The notes: a model not told the origin generated them from the sequence alone. Counted from the stretch's first letter, positions 25,340 through 34,755 are shown. The stretch is 64,000 nt of DNA from Moorella humiferrea (GCF_039233145.1 NZ_CP136419.1:1834001-1898000); one strand, 5' to 3'. Numbers and translations are program-made.

Positions 25340-26344
25340 TTAACCTTTCTGCCGTTGTTCTTCCAGTGCTCGGAGAATCCTTTCAGGTGTTAACGGTAAC
25401 TCATAAAACTTAACCCCACCCAGGGCATTGGAAACGGCATTGACGATAGCAGGTCCTCCAACGTTGGCTACTATCTCTCCACAGCCTTTAGCACCGAAGG
25501 GACCAAAAGAACTGGGCTTTTCAATAAGAATACTTTCTATATGCGGCATATCCAATGCCGTAGGAATACGGTACTCTCGAAAACTTGTGCGCATATGTTT
25601 AATAGAGGGATAATATGGCAATACATCTTCGGACAAACCAAAGCCAATACCAAAACCGGCCCCGCCTTCTATCTGCCCTTCTAGCAACAAAGGATTTATG
25701 GGCGTGCCCATTTCCAGGGCGACATACATCTTCTCTACTTCTACAACACCTGTCTCGTCATCAACGGTAACCTCAGCTACACAGGATATATACTGGAGAG
25801 CCTGGAAAAAATCAGCCTTGCCTGTTTCATTATCCCGGGGTGCAAAAGTTGGGCAATGCCGTCCAATACCTATAAGCGCTTCCTGAGCTACCCAAAAAGC
25901 TTCACCTGCCAGTTCCTTTATACTTACACTCTTTTCTGGTTCTAAAATTGAGGTAATTATACCATCACTGTATATCAATTTTTCTACTGGCGTTTGGAAT
26001 TTAGCACCGGCATACTCCAGTAGTTTATACTTTAAGGCTTCAGCAGCTTTCTTCACTGCGTTGCCACAAACCAGGGTTGTCCTGCTGGCAAACTGTCCGG
26101 TACACATGGGGTCGGCATCGGAATCGCCGGCAATTACACTGACCAGATTCGGGTCGAGTTGCAAAACTTCTGCTGCTATCTGGCGTGCTACTGTTTTTAT
26201 ACCCTGTCCCATTTCGACCGAGCCTATATTAACTGTTACAGATCCATCTGCATGCAAACGTACAATAGCCTCGCTGGGGTCATTGCCTCCAGTTAAACCT
26301 GAAGAATGTATAGTTACTGCAACTCCCTTACCTCGTCTTTTCAT
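25340..26344 (-). CDS. Molybdenum hydroxylase, C-terminal half of the Mo subunit (NdhM-like)
   Basis: 334 residues equal to the second half of xanthine-dehydrogenase-family Mo subunits. VEMGQGIKTVARQIAAEVL is the Q-loop/cofactor contact, and GAKGCGEIVANVGGPAIVNA has the catalytic glutamate (GCGE). Nicotinate dehydrogenase of Eubacterium barkeri has the same two-chain split (NdhL about 50 kDa, NdhM about 37 kDa). It has its own GAGGAGG ribosome site and starts 20 bases after the NdhL-like stop, in another frame, so this is a designed split. Last gene before the IS element. Confidence 0.88.
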   Translation of the reverse strand: MKRRGKGVAVTIHSSGLTGGNDPSEAIVRLHADGSVTVNIGSVEMGQGIKTVARQIAAEVLQLDPNLVSVIAGDSDADPMCTGQFASRTTLVCGNAVKKAAEALKYKLLEYAGAKFQTPVEKLIYSDGIITSILEPEKSVSIKELAGEAFWVAQEALIGIGRHCPTFAPRDNETGKADFFQALQYISCVAEVTVDDETGVVEVEKMYVALEMGTPINPLLLEGQIEGGAGFGIGFGLSEDVLPYYPSIKHMRTSFREYRIPTALDMPHIESILIEKPSSFGPFGAKGCGEIVANVGGPAIVNAVSNALGGVKFYELPLTPERILRALEEQRQKG

Positions 26345-26364
26345 TACCCTGTCCCTCCTCAGGT

Positions 26365-27627
26365 TTATTTATTATACCAGCCGGAAGCCTTGATAACAGC
26401 TTCCAAGGTTTCCCTGACACCTACTGCTTCAAGTACTTGCTGGGTCGGGAGTATATCACCGTCCTTTAATAGATTTTTCATCCGTACTTCAATCGGATCC
26501 AGACCAGTTATTTCGGCAATAATTTCCATTTGTGTTTCGTTTGCCGAAACAGATTGGGTAATACTGTAACCCCGCATAGGACCAGTCACCTGTTTATTGG
26601 TGTAAACAACATATCCATCAAACCATACATTAGGAATTCGGTAAGGACCATTAATTTGAGAAGTTAATTTCATCATCCCGTAGGTGCCAAAATCATTGTA
26701 AGCACCAGTATCCTGGATATAACGAATTTTACGGGCTACCAACGTCCCATCCTTCTTAAAACCGGTCTTCATCCACATGATATCAGCACTGCGTACTGTT
26801 GAAATTAAAAACTCTTCTTCTCTAGTCCAGCGCCATTTTACAGGTTTACCGGTCTTCCTAGCCAAGAGGGCACAAACAAATTCTGTCGACGGGTTAGACT
26901 TGCCGCCAAAACCGCCACCAGTAGGACTGGAGACTATCCGCACAGTGTTAATAGGTACACCAAGTACACCGCAGATTAAAAACTGATGCCAGGAAGTAGT
27001 TTGAGAAGCAGTATAAATAGTAATATGGCCATTGGCATCTGCTTCTGCGACGCTGCAATGGGGTTCCAATGAAGCATGTTCATTCATAGAAGTACGGAAT
27101 TTATGCTCAATAATATAATCTGATTCCGCAAAACCTTTTTCGACATCACCTAGGCGAACCATCATGGCATCATAACCGCCAAATTTGGCAATATTGCCAC
27201 CCTCGTGAACTTCAGGAGCTCCTGGCTGCATTGCTTCTTCAGGGTCAAATACAGGAGTTAATTCTTCGTAATCGATTTTAACCTTATCTACGGCTTCGTA
27301 GGCGGTATCTTCATCCACTGCGGCAACAGCAACTACTGGCTGACCTAAATACCTTACAAACTTATCGGGTAAAACTGGTTGGTCCTGAACAAAAGGTCCC
27401 CAGTAATTATTGGGCACATCTTTATAAGTTATAACTCCTGCCACTCCTGCTACTCTTTCTGCGGCGCTGGTATCGATATTCAGAATGCGGGCATGGGGCA
27501 CTGGTATTTTAGCTGTTTTTACATAGAGCATACCAGGTAGATAAATATCATCCACATATTTAGTCTGCCCCGTCGTATGACGATAGCTATCATATAACGG
27601 AATCCTCTGGCCGATTACTTTTCCCAT
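26365..27627 (-). CDS. Molybdenum hydroxylase, N-terminal half of the Mo subunit (NdhL-like)
   Basis: 420 residues equal to the first half of the Mo subunit. TTGQTKYVDDIYLPGMLYV at the start is the conserved entry domain, PTGGGFGGKSNPSTEF binds the molybdopterin, and MRGYSITQSVSANETQMEII is the substrate-side loop. Together with the next gene it would form the active site. In xanthine dehydrogenases the Mo subunit is one chain of about 760 residues; the split and the sizes (420 and 334) match nicotinate dehydrogenase subunits, in which a labile selenium is also found. Substrate not determined by sequence. Confidence 0.88.
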   Translation of the reverse strand: MGKVIGQRIPLYDSYRHTTGQTKYVDDIYLPGMLYVKTAKIPVPHARILNIDTSAAERVAGVAGVITYKDVPNNYWGPFVQDQPVLPDKFVRYLGQPVVAVAAVDEDTAYEAVDKVKIDYEELTPVFDPEEAMQPGAPEVHEGGNIAKFGGYDAMMVRLGDVEKGFAESDYIIEHKFRTSMNEHASLEPHCSVAEADANGHITIYTASQTTSWHQFLICGVLGVPINTVRIVSSPTGGGFGGKSNPSTEFVCALLARKTGKPVKWRWTREEEFLISTVRSADIMWMKTGFKKDGTLVARKIRYIQDTGAYNDFGTYGMMKLTSQINGPYRIPNVWFDGYVVYTNKQVTGPMRGYSITQSVSANETQMEIIAEITGLDPIEVRMKNLLKDGDILPTQQVLEAVGVRETLEAVIKASGWYNK

Positions 27628-27640
27628 TACATATCCCTCC

Positions 27641-28123
27641 TCACGCTGTAATACTCTGGACTGCCTCTACTATCTTCTGGTAACCCGTGCAGCGGCAAAG
27701 GTTACCTGCGATAGCCCGCCTGATCTCTGCTTCTGATGGCTTGGGATTTTTATTTAATAAGGCTTTAATAGCTATTACCATACCGGGAGTACAATAACCG
27801 CACTGGGTACCGTGATATTCAGCCAGGCGTTTCTGAATAATATCCATTTCTCCATTGATAATTAAACCTTCAACTGTCGTCACGCTCTTACCCGCTACCG
27901 TTGGAGCCAAAACAATACACGAGTTCACTAGTTCCCCATCAAGTAAAACAGCACATGCACCACAATCGCCTGTTTCACAGCCCTTCTTAACACTGGTTAC
28001 ACCCAGTTTCTCACGCAAAACGTCAGTTAAAATAGCAGTAGGTTTGACGTCTACTTTTACTTCCTTTCCATTTAAAACAAACTTGACTTCCATTTCTTTA
28101 AACCTCCTTTTCCTCACTTGCAA
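27641..28123 (-). CDS. Molybdenum hydroxylase, 2Fe-2S subunit (NdhS-like)
   Basis: 160 residues with both [2Fe-2S] sites: the plant-ferredoxin type KKGCETGDCGACAVLLDG...NSC (about residues 45-72) and the helical type QCGYCTPGMVIA...GNLCRCTGY (about 110-155). It relays electrons from the Mo site to the FAD subunit. It may start at ATG 28093 (MEVKFVLNGKEV) rather than at 28123, because the first ten codons overlap the FAD gene; AGGAGG lies before the internal ATG. I keep the longer form as the outer limit. Confidence 0.92.
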   Translation of the reverse strand: MQVRKRRFKEMEVKFVLNGKEVKVDVKPTAILTDVLREKLGVTSVKKGCETGDCGACAVLLDGELVNSCIVLAPTVAGKSVTTVEGLIINGEMDIIQKRLAEYHGTQCGYCTPGMVIAIKALLNKNPKPSEAEIRRAIAGNLCRCTGYQKIVEAVQSITA

Positions 28124-28979
28124 GGCCGCTCGCCTCGGCCAGAGCCCTTTTAAGCAGCACCTTAATTACTTTACGACGGTACCATGCTGTCGCGTAAGTA
28201 TCATCAATAGGATTGATATGCGCATCTACCTCATTGGCCGCTTGTTCGATTAAATTCCAATTTATTCTTTTATCTACAAAAATTTCTTCCAAGCTGTATA
28301 AACGAACAGGGGTGCTTGCCACAGCACCGGCGCCAATCCGACAGGCCCTGCACATACCATCGGTATCCTGTTCTATTTCCACGGCGATGTTTATAATAGC
28401 CGTTGAACTACCTTTCAGGGTTCCAATCCTCTGGTAAGAACAACCTTTCTTTATACCAGTTGCCGCCTTGGGTAAATAAACACCATAAAGAATTTCGCCC
28501 GGTTTTAATACCGTCTTTCCTTTATCAACAAAAAACTCTTTAATAGGCACCAGCCTGTTTTCATGCAATGATTTTATACTGGCCAGGGCACCGGCTGCCA
28601 GTAAAGCCACACAACTATCGCCGGCAGGGGATGCATTGACAAGGTTGCCGCCGATAGTACCTACGTTACGGATGGCTGGCGTACCCATATGGTAGCTGGC
28701 GTACCAGACATTATAAGCCTTTTGTTTTATAAGTTCCGAGGCGGCTATGCAGGCATGGGTTACCAAGGCGCCAATGAAAATATGCTCATTATGCTCAACT
28801 ATCTTTTTCATTTCCACTATATTGCCGAGATAGATTAAACCCTGTAAACCCTTTACTTGCCTTAAATTCAGCCGCGGAACGACATCCGTTCCCCCGGCCA
28901 GTAGTGTATAATTGCTATTACGTTCCAGGACTTGTAAAGCCTCGGTAAAACTGCCGGGTGAATAATACTGAACGCTCAT
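28098..28979 (-). CDS. Molybdenum hydroxylase, FAD subunit (NdhF-like)
   Basis: 293 residues of the FAD_binding_5/CO-dehydrogenase flavoprotein type. TLLAGGTDVVPRLN (about 30-43) and TIGGNLVNASPAGDSC (about 108-123) contact FAD; the C-terminal half (ACRIGAGAVASTPVRL) is the flavoprotein C-domain. It passes electrons from the Fe-S subunit to NAD(P)+ or another acceptor. It overlaps the Fe-S gene start and is the first gene of the hydroxylase set. Its length, about 33 kDa, is like NdhF. Confidence 0.92.
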   Translation of the reverse strand: MSVQYYSPGSFTEALQVLERNSNYTLLAGGTDVVPRLNLRQVKGLQGLIYLGNIVEMKKIVEHNEHIFIGALVTHACIAASELIKQKAYNVWYASYHMGTPAIRNVGTIGGNLVNASPAGDSCVALLAAGALASIKSLHENRLVPIKEFFVDKGKTVLKPGEILYGVYLPKAATGIKKGCSYQRIGTLKGSSTAIINIAVEIEQDTDGMCRACRIGAGAVASTPVRLYSLEEIFVDKRINWNLIEQAANEVDAHINPIDDTYATAWYRRKVIKVLLKRALAEASGLASEEKEV

Positions 28980-29103
28980 ATCTTTCGCCCCTTTCGTTTA
29001 TTAATTGCCTTTTTTGTATTTTTTACGTAGCTGGCTTAATATTACTCCACTTTAAAAATCTTTACTTTGCCAGGCCGCAATTATTTTTTACTTTTCACCT
29101 CCT

Positions 29104-30525
29104 TCATCTGTCTACGCCCCGCTGCCGCAGCCATTTAGGCAGGAGCTCATTCTCTACCCGCTCGCTGACGGCCGGCGCTTTTTTAAGGAGCAGTTCCGCC
29201 ATGGGTTCGCTGACGTTGATGCCTCCCATGGCCCCGTCGAAGATAATGACCTTCCTGGTGCCGGTAACCTTATAGGCAAATTCCATGGCCGCTTCCGTGG
29301 TTTCCGCCACCACCGCGTGCTTCATATAGGTCAGGTTCTGCGGGTCGCGGTTGAAGAGGTCCGCCTGTTCCTGGCCCACTACCACCGTGGGGATGTGCTC
29401 GCTGAAGAAGGCGCTGGGATAACCCGTCCAGGCGTAGTTGTGCACGCACATCTTGATGGCCGGGTTGACCGGCGGTATATCCGCCAAAAGGGGCCTCCCC
29501 GCCTTGCCGTAGAAGGCCTCGGTATACCAGGTATAGGCCGGCAGGGGCAGATCCAGGTCGTAGAGGTCAGTATTGGCCCCGGCGAAGTTGGCGTAAATGA
29601 CCCCGGCCGAGAAGACATACACCACCGGGCAGGGGAAGTCCAGGGCGGCGATGCACTCGTCGATCTCGCCGAAGAGGGTCATCATCTTACCGTAATAAAG
29701 GCAGCCGATTTGGGTCACCCGGTCGTTCAGGGCATAGAGGTCGCTGTCGGCGTCGACGCCGATGATGCCGTTGGGCGCCACCGTCAGGAAGGAAGCAAAG
29801 GCAAATTTCTTCTGGACGAAGGGCGAGTCAAAGATGGCCCTGGCCGTAAAGTTGGCCGCCCGCGGCCCCAGGTTCTGGTGATAGGTGGACCGGGTTTCAA
29901 TGCGGGCGTAGGACATGCCGAAGGGCTTCACGGCCCGGTCTACCTGGCGGTGGAAGTGGACCTCACGCACGTCGCTGTTATGGGCGTGGACGATCCAGTC
30001 GGCGTCGTAAATCTTGCGGATGCCGTATAACGTGCCGATCTCCGTTTCAATGGGGATCCCCTGGTCGATGGGGGCCACACCGATGGCCTTGCCGTTAAAG
30101 TATTGGTCGAGGCCATAACGCTTGATATACTCTTCCGTCTCCCGGAAGCGCAGGCCCACACCGGCCCGCAAGCGGATATCCTTACACCCCGTCCGGGTTT
30201 CGATGACGTCTTTTATGGTTTTTAGCATTTCGGCATAGGGTTCGCCGCCTAAAAGGGTGAAGCCGTGGTGAGAAGCCAGAATGTTCACCGAATGCTCCGG
30301 CTTGATCTTGCTCATATCGATTTTTTGTAAGGCTTCCTCCGTAGCTTTACGGACGGCGGCCACTCCCCCTTCACCAGGGTAAATCACCTCCGGCAGGTCG
30401 GGGAAGAGCTCTTTCAGCAGTACGGAGGTCATTCCCGGCAGTTCGCAGACCCTGGTTTTGACTAACGCCGGGTCAATGCCATACTGGGACTGCCGGGGCG
30501 GTATAGGTTTAATGGGAGGACGCAT
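29104..30525 (-). CDS. Divergent LarA-superfamily-like protein, unknown role in the island
   Basis: 473 residues with no firm family. The order of blocks recalls LarA: ILASHHGFTLLGGEPYAEML, LRAGVGLRFRETEEYI, then IYDADWIVHAHNSDVREVHF and RAVKPFGMSYARIETRSTYH, which line up with the LarA Rossmann half and its nickel-site segment. Position for position, the pincer lysine would be Arg. Later blocks (FGEIDECIAALDFPCPVVYV) do not match LarA well. It overlaps the Fe-S gene upstream by 17 bases and therefore belongs to the pathway. It might be a ring-opening or isomerising enzyme; this is inference only. Confidence 0.5.
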   Translation of the reverse strand: MRPPIKPIPPRQSQYGIDPALVKTRVCELPGMTSVLLKELFPDLPEVIYPGEGGVAAVRKATEEALQKIDMSKIKPEHSVNILASHHGFTLLGGEPYAEMLKTIKDVIETRTGCKDIRLRAGVGLRFRETEEYIKRYGLDQYFNGKAIGVAPIDQGIPIETEIGTLYGIRKIYDADWIVHAHNSDVREVHFHRQVDRAVKPFGMSYARIETRSTYHQNLGPRAANFTARAIFDSPFVQKKFAFASFLTVAPNGIIGVDADSDLYALNDRVTQIGCLYYGKMMTLFGEIDECIAALDFPCPVVYVFSAGVIYANFAGANTDLYDLDLPLPAYTWYTEAFYGKAGRPLLADIPPVNPAIKMCVHNYAWTGYPSAFFSEHIPTVVVGQEQADLFNRDPQNLTYMKHAVVAETTEAAMEFAYKVTGTRKVIIFDGAMGGINVSEPMAELLLKKAPAVSERVENELLPKWLRQRGVDR

Positions 30526-31144
30526 CGGGTTCCCTCCTTCCCTGTACCGGTGCCGACACTACCCGATCTAAAAGCTTGATGTCCTCGTCGAAGTAAAAAC
30601 CGCGGGTGGCATACTTGCGCTTGACTTCCTCAGGTATCTCCCATACAGTCACTGTGCGGCCATACCACTGCCAGCCGTCTTTCGGCGGTTCCGGCTTAAT
30701 GCCGGCCGCTTCCAGGAGGCGCAGGATGGGCTGGATGCACTCCACCTTGCAGCCGGTACGGGCTCCCGTGAGGAAAGAAACCTCTTCCGGGGACCTCGCC
30801 CCCTGCAAAATGGCGGCGGCAACTTCTTCCGCCCGGGTGGCGGTGCAGTAGCAGATGATCTGCTCCGGGTTCAACCGGGCGCGACGGCAGAGTTCTTCAA
30901 TTTGCCCGTAATCGACGGCGTCGACGTCAACTTTGACGACTATCGGCTGCTCTCGTTTCACCATGGTAATGGCATAATCCGGGCAGCGCTGTTCGCAGGC
31001 GGCGCAGCCGCGGCAGCGTTCTGCATCGACGACAGCTTTCCTGTTTTCCACTTTGATGGCCAGCACCGGGCAGACCTTTTCGCAGGTTTTACAGCCCCGG
31101 CACTTTTCGGCATCGACTGCCGCCAGCAAATTGACTACCTTCAA
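30509..31144 (-). CDS. Ferredoxin (2x 4Fe-4S) fused to a BFD-like 2Fe-2S domain
   Basis: 211 residues. Two 4Fe-4S motifs are CRGCKTCEKVCP (about 16-27) and CRGCAACEQRCP (about 43-54). A BFD-like [2Fe-2S] domain follows at about residues 95-150 (CYCTATRAEEVAAAI, then TGCKVEC), and a C-terminal tail is rich in charged residues. It could pass electrons to or from the hydroxylase or a reductase of the pathway. It starts 4 bases after the aldolase stop and overlaps the next gene, so it is part of the operon. A fusion of this kind is not a common standalone protein. Confidence 0.8.
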   Translation of the reverse strand: MKVVNLLAAVDAEKCRGCKTCEKVCPVLAIKVENRKAVVDAERCRGCAACEQRCPDYAITMVKREQPIVVKVDVDAVDYGQIEELCRRARLNPEQIICYCTATRAEEVAAAILQGARSPEEVSFLTGARTGCKVECIQPILRLLEAAGIKPEPPKDGWQWYGRTVTVWEIPEEVKRKYATRGFYFDEDIKLLDRVVSAPVQGRREPDASSH

Positions 31145-31147
31145 AGT

Positions 31148-32167
31148 TCAAGCCCCTCCCCTCTTCTGTGCAAGCTGGTAAGCTACGTCGACAATCATAT
31201 CCTCCTGTCCCCCGACCATCCGCCTCCTTCCCAGTTCAACTAAAATGTCCCGGGGGTCGAGGTTGAATTTCTCGGCCGCCCGGTAGGTATGCAGGAGAAA
31301 GCTGGAGTAGACTCCGGCATAGCCCAGCATAAGCGGCGCGTTGCGCACCACCTGGGGCCGGTGCATGACGGGCTCGACGATATCCTCGGCCACATCCATA
31401 ATTTTGTAGAAATCGACACCCGTCTGGTAGCCCAGCTTATCCAGCACGCCGACTAAAGCCTCGGTCTGGGCGTTGCCGGCCCCGGCCCCCAGGCCCCGGC
31501 AGGCGCCGTCCAGGAAGGTGGCCCCCGCTTCCACAGCGGCCAGGGCGTTGGCTGTGGCCATGGTCAGGTTGTTGTGGGCATGGAAACCGACAGGGACTTT
31601 TACGGCTTCAACTACAGCCCCTACCCGGGCTTTGACGTCTTCCGGCAGCATGGCCCCAGCCGAGTCGGCGATATTAATATAATCGGCCCCGTATGCTTCA
31701 AAGAGTTTGGCCTGCTCCACCACCTTTTCCGGCGGCGCCATGTGGCACATCATCAGGAAACCTACGGCTTCCATGCCCATTTTTTTGGCAATGCCTATAT
31801 GCTGCTCCCCGATGTCGGCCTCGGTAACGTGGGTGGCCACCCGTACGACTTTGGCGCCGCAGTCGGCCGCCATTTTTAAATCTTCAACGGTGCCGATGCC
31901 GGGGAGAAGCAGGACGGTTAATTTGCCCTTCTTGATGGCCCCGGCCGCGGCTTTAAGCATTTCTTCGTCGCTGAGTTTGGCCCAGCCGTAGTTGTAGGAC
32001 GAACCGGCCAGGCCGTCGCCGTGGGAAACCTCAATATATTCCACCCCAGCGGCATCCAGCCCCCCGGCAATGGCGGCGACCTGTTCAGCCGTGAACTGGT
32101 GGCTGACGGCATGGCTGCCGTCGCGTAAAGTTGTATCGACGATGTGAATAAATGGAGTGCTGTTCAT
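31148..32167 (-). CDS. 4-hydroxy-2-oxovalerate aldolase
   Basis: 339-residue DRE-TIM aldolase of the MhpE/DmpG type. [20 protein letters not shown] (about residues 11-30) carries the metal Asp and catalytic Arg, and later [20 protein letters not shown] has the metal histidines. It cleaves 4-hydroxy-2-oxovalerate to pyruvate and acetaldehyde and normally forms a channelling complex with the acylating acetaldehyde dehydrogenase. That partner lies directly upstream, with overlapping ATGA. Usual context is oxygen-dependent meta-cleavage, which is unlikely in an anaerobe. Confidence 0.95.
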   Translation of the reverse strand: MNSTPFIHIVDTTLRDGSHAVSHQFTAEQVAAIAGGLDAAGVEYIEVSHGDGLAGSSYNYGWAKLSDEEMLKAAAGAIKKGKLTVLLLPGIGTVEDLKMAADCGAKVVRVATHVTEADIGEQHIGIAKKMGMEAVGFLMMCHMAPPEKVVEQAKLFEAYGADYINIADSAGAMLPEDVKARVGAVVEAVKVPVGFHAHNNLTMATANALAAVEAGATFLDGACRGLGAGAGNAQTEALVGVLDKLGYQTGVDFYKIMDVAEDIVEPVMHRPQVVRNAPLMLGYAGVYSSFLLHTYRAAEKFNLDPRDILVELGRRRMVGGQEDMIVDVAYQLAQKRGGA

Positions 32168-33045
32168 GCTGCCACTTCCCCTGCTAAAATCTTTTGGGCC
32201 AGTTTTTCCGCTACGGCCACAGCAGCGGAGGTGATGATGTCGAGATTGCCGGAGTACTTAGGCAGGAAATCGCCGGCCCCTTCAACTTCTACGATGACCG
32301 TCACTTTGTTGCCATCAAGCAGCGGCGGCACCCGGAGCCGATAGCCAGGCACGTAGCCCTGGATTTCCTTTACCATGGCTTCCACAGAGGCCTGAATGGC
32401 CTTCTCATCCGGTTTTTCTACTTCGACGTAAACGGTGTTGGTCATCATAATCGGGGGTTCGGCGGGGTTTAGAATAATAATAGCCTTGCCCTTCTTCGCC
32501 CCGCCCACAACCTCCAGGGCCTTGGCCGTAGTCTGGGTGAATTCGTCGATATTCTGGCGCGTCCCCGGCCCGGCGCTTTTGGAGGCGATGCAGGCTACGA
32601 TCTCGGCATATTTTGCCCCGGCCGCGCGGTTGATGGCGTAAACTATAGGTACCGTCGCCTGGCCGCCGCAAGTGACCATATTGAGATTGGGCTCGGCCTT
32701 GACCTGGTCCAGGTTGACGCAGGGTACCACATAGGGGCCGACGGCGGCTGGCGTCAGGTCGATGGCAATTTTGCCCGCCTCTTTTAACAGTGGTGCGTGC
32801 TGGAGGTGGGGTTTGGCGCCAGTGGCGTCGAAGACGATCTTGATGTCCTTTTCGGCCAGGACGGCATTGACGCCTTCAATGGAGGTTTTAATGCCTAAAT
32901 CCCTGGCCCTTTTGATGCCTTCCGATTCGACTATGCCAGTCATGAGGGCCATCTCTAAATGCCGGCTGCGCAAGATCTTGTACATCAAATCTGAGCCGAT
33001 ATTTCCAGGACCGATGACGGCTACTTTTACTTTTTCCACACTCAC
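32164..33045 (-). CDS. Acetaldehyde dehydrogenase (acylating)
   Basis: 293 residues, MhpF/DmpF family. [18 protein letters not shown] is the NAD-binding motif, [10 protein letters not shown] contains the catalytic cysteine, and [15 protein letters not shown] is the conserved following block. It turns acetaldehyde, CoA and NAD+ into acetyl-CoA and NADH; in the aldolase complex the aldehyde is passed directly. It ends inside the aldolase start (ATGA), so translation is coupled. In an acetogen the acetyl-CoA would enter the Wood-Ljungdahl endpoint and yield ATP through acetate. Confidence 0.95.
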   Translation of the reverse strand: MSVEKVKVAVIGPGNIGSDLMYKILRSRHLEMALMTGIVESEGIKRARDLGIKTSIEGVNAVLAEKDIKIVFDATGAKPHLQHAPLLKEAGKIAIDLTPAAVGPYVVPCVNLDQVKAEPNLNMVTCGGQATVPIVYAINRAAGAKYAEIVACIASKSAGPGTRQNIDEFTQTTAKALEVVGGAKKGKAIIILNPAEPPIMMTNTVYVEVEKPDEKAIQASVEAMVKEIQGYVPGYRLRVPPLLDGNKVTVIVEVEGAGDFLPKYSGNLDIITSAAVAVAEKLAQKILAGEVAA

Positions 33046-33086
33046 ATCCCCTTTAATTTGACTTTGGTTGTCACTCGCTCACCCTG

Positions 33087-33860
33087 TTAAATAAACTTCA
33101 GGCTCAGGCTCCCCAGGCCGTAGAAGGAAACGGTGAAGACATCGCCAGCGCTGGCGTTTTCAGCTGCCGTGACGGCACCGGAAAGGATGATTTCGCCGGC
33201 CTCCAGGGCGATGTCAAAGGCCGCCAGTTTGTTGGCCAGCCAGGCCACGGCCGCCGCCGGATGGCCCCAGACGGCGGCACCGGCGCCCGTGCTGACCACT
33301 TCGCCGTTCTTCTCCAGCACCATGCCGATGAGGCGCAGGTCCAGGTCTTTGATGGGCACCATACGGCTGCCCAGGACCAGGCGGGCGCTGGAGGCGTTGT
33401 CGGCAATGGTGTCCGGGAGCTTGATCTTCCAGTCGCGGATGCGGCTGTCGACGATCTCAAAGGCCGGCATGATACCTTCCGTGGCCCGGAAGACGTCGGC
33501 AATGGTCACCCCGGGGCCTTTAAGGGTGTCCTTTAAGATAAAGGCCAGTTCCCCTTCCACCCGGGGTAAAAGGAGCTCATCCCTCCGGCAGGGTTCGCCT
33601 TCCAGTAGCAACATGTTATCCAGCAGGTGGCCGTAGTCGGGTTCGTTTACCCCCAAAAGCTTCTGCATGGCCCTGCTCGTCAGACCGATCTTTTTGCCGA
33701 TAACCCTGCTGCCCCGGGCTTTCTTCATCTCGATGCCGGCGAGCTGGATGCGGTAGGCATCTTCTACCGTTAAATCTGGATAAGTCTCGGTTAAAGGTTC
33801 AATGGGTTTGCAGCTGACTTCTGCCGTCAGAAGTTCAGCAGCAACGGCCTGGTAATCCAT
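33087..33860 (-). CDS. 2-oxopent-4-enoate hydratase / 4-oxalocrotonate decarboxylase family
   Basis: 257 residues from ATG 33860, where AGGAGG is 8 bases upstream; the ATG at 33866 is too close. The family markers are VIGKKIGLTSRAMQKLLGV, RVEGELAFILKDTLKGPGV and AFEIVDSRIRDWKIKLPDT. MhpD/DmpE hydratases and DmpH decarboxylases share this fold, and I cannot tell them apart by eye. The hydratase makes 4-hydroxy-2-oxovalerate from 2-hydroxypenta-2,4-dienoate, the substrate of the downstream aldolase. It lies just upstream of the acylating dehydrogenase. Confidence 0.9.
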   Translation of the reverse strand: MDYQAVAAELLTAEVSCKPIEPLTETYPDLTVEDAYRIQLAGIEMKKARGSRVIGKKIGLTSRAMQKLLGVNEPDYGHLLDNMLLLEGEPCRRDELLLPRVEGELAFILKDTLKGPGVTIADVFRATEGIMPAFEIVDSRIRDWKIKLPDTIADNASSARLVLGSRMVPIKDLDLRLIGMVLEKNGEVVSTGAGAAVWGHPAAAVAWLANKLAAFDIALEAGEIILSGAVTAAENASAGDVFTVSFYGLGSLSLKFI

Positions 33861-34755
33861 GTTCATGGCCTCCTTCTTTCATTACACTGCGCCAGCGTTC
33901 CCGCAGGGCGCCGGCTATATACTCCGCCAGGCTTTCTTTCTCCAGTCCCTGTTCCAGCCCGGACAGGAGCCGGTCGCAGCCCAACCTGGCTTCTTCGTGG
34001 GGACCTGGCAGGGCTACCAGGTAGGCCAGGCCTACCTTCCCCACGGCGATGCGCACCCCCTCTTTATGGTGCCTATGGTAATCAGGCTTAAATTTCAGGA
34101 TCCAGGGGGTACAGGCCCCGGGATCCAGGCGCAGGATGGCTTCGATGCTGAAGTCTTTGTCCTCGGCCCCCACACCGCCGGTAGTAATGATGAGGCCGTA
34201 GCCTTCTTCCAGGGCCCCTTCCAGACGGTTGGCCGCCGCTACAGCATCATCCTCGAGGATGCCGCCGTATTTTGCCCGGTAACCCGTTTTTTCCAGGGCC
34301 GATATTATATATGGTGAATTGGTGTCTTTAATTTTCCCGGCTATAACTTCGGATCCAGAGGCAAAGACGATAGCCCGCCGGGCGACAGCCTGGCCGATTT
34401 CCCGGGCCATGGCCTCCGATTCTGCCAGCACCCGGGCGGCTTCTTCCGGCTCTAGGGCAATTAAGCCAAGTACCCCTTCCGAGTGGACGGCGGCTCCCGG
34501 TTTAATATTCACTCCCGGCAATTCCGCCAGGGACCGTAAGATTTCTTGTTCTTTACCGGCCACCGTTTCCGCCTGCACCCGGCGCCGCAGGATGTCAAAG
34601 GCTACCAGCCCCGGCCGCACGTCCACCACCATCACTTCCCGGGGCTCCAGTTCTAAGGCGGCGGCCGCCGTTGCCGCTACGAGCCCCAGATCGGCGTTGT
34701 TCAGCTCGACGTTCTCAATCCAGAAGGTTGTTTTCTCCAGCAGGTCCCATTCCAC
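33835..34755 (-). CDS. Molybdopterin-binding (CinA/MoaB-like) protein
   Basis: 306 residues. The C-terminal MoCF domain (about 125-290) contains SGSEVIAGKIKDTNSPYI, LEDDAVAAANRLEGAL and LIITTGGVGAEDKDFS, the molybdopterin-contacting block. The N-terminal part (ELNNADLGLVAATAAAALEL) has no known fold. Proteins like it occur beside molybdenum hydroxylases and may load or check their cofactor. Its 3' end overlaps the hydratase gene by about 26 bases. Confidence 0.82.
   Translation of the reverse strand: MEWDLLEKTTFWIENVELNNADLGLVAATAAAALELEPREVMVVDVRPGLVAFDILRRRVQAETVAGKEQEILRSLAELPGVNIKPGAAVHSEGVLGLIALEPEEAARVLAESEAMAREIGQAVARRAIVFASGSEVIAGKIKDTNSPYIISALEKTGYRAKYGGILEDDAVAAANRLEGALEEGYGLIITTGGVGAEDKDFSIEAILRLDPGACTPWILKFKPDYHRHHKEGVRIAVGKVGLAYLVALPGPHEEARLGCDRLLSGLEQGLEKESLAEYIAGALRERWRSVMKEGGHEHGLPGRCC

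Noticed and set aside
25340-27627. Molybdenum subunit broken by a frameshift
   Set aside because: Each half has its own start and strong ribosome site, the gap is clean, and the same split is known for nicotinate dehydrogenase.
29317-30030. 237-codon plus-strand frame opposite the 473-residue gene
   Set aside because: Antisense shadow; the minus-strand gene has operon overlap on its 5' side and consistent protein character.
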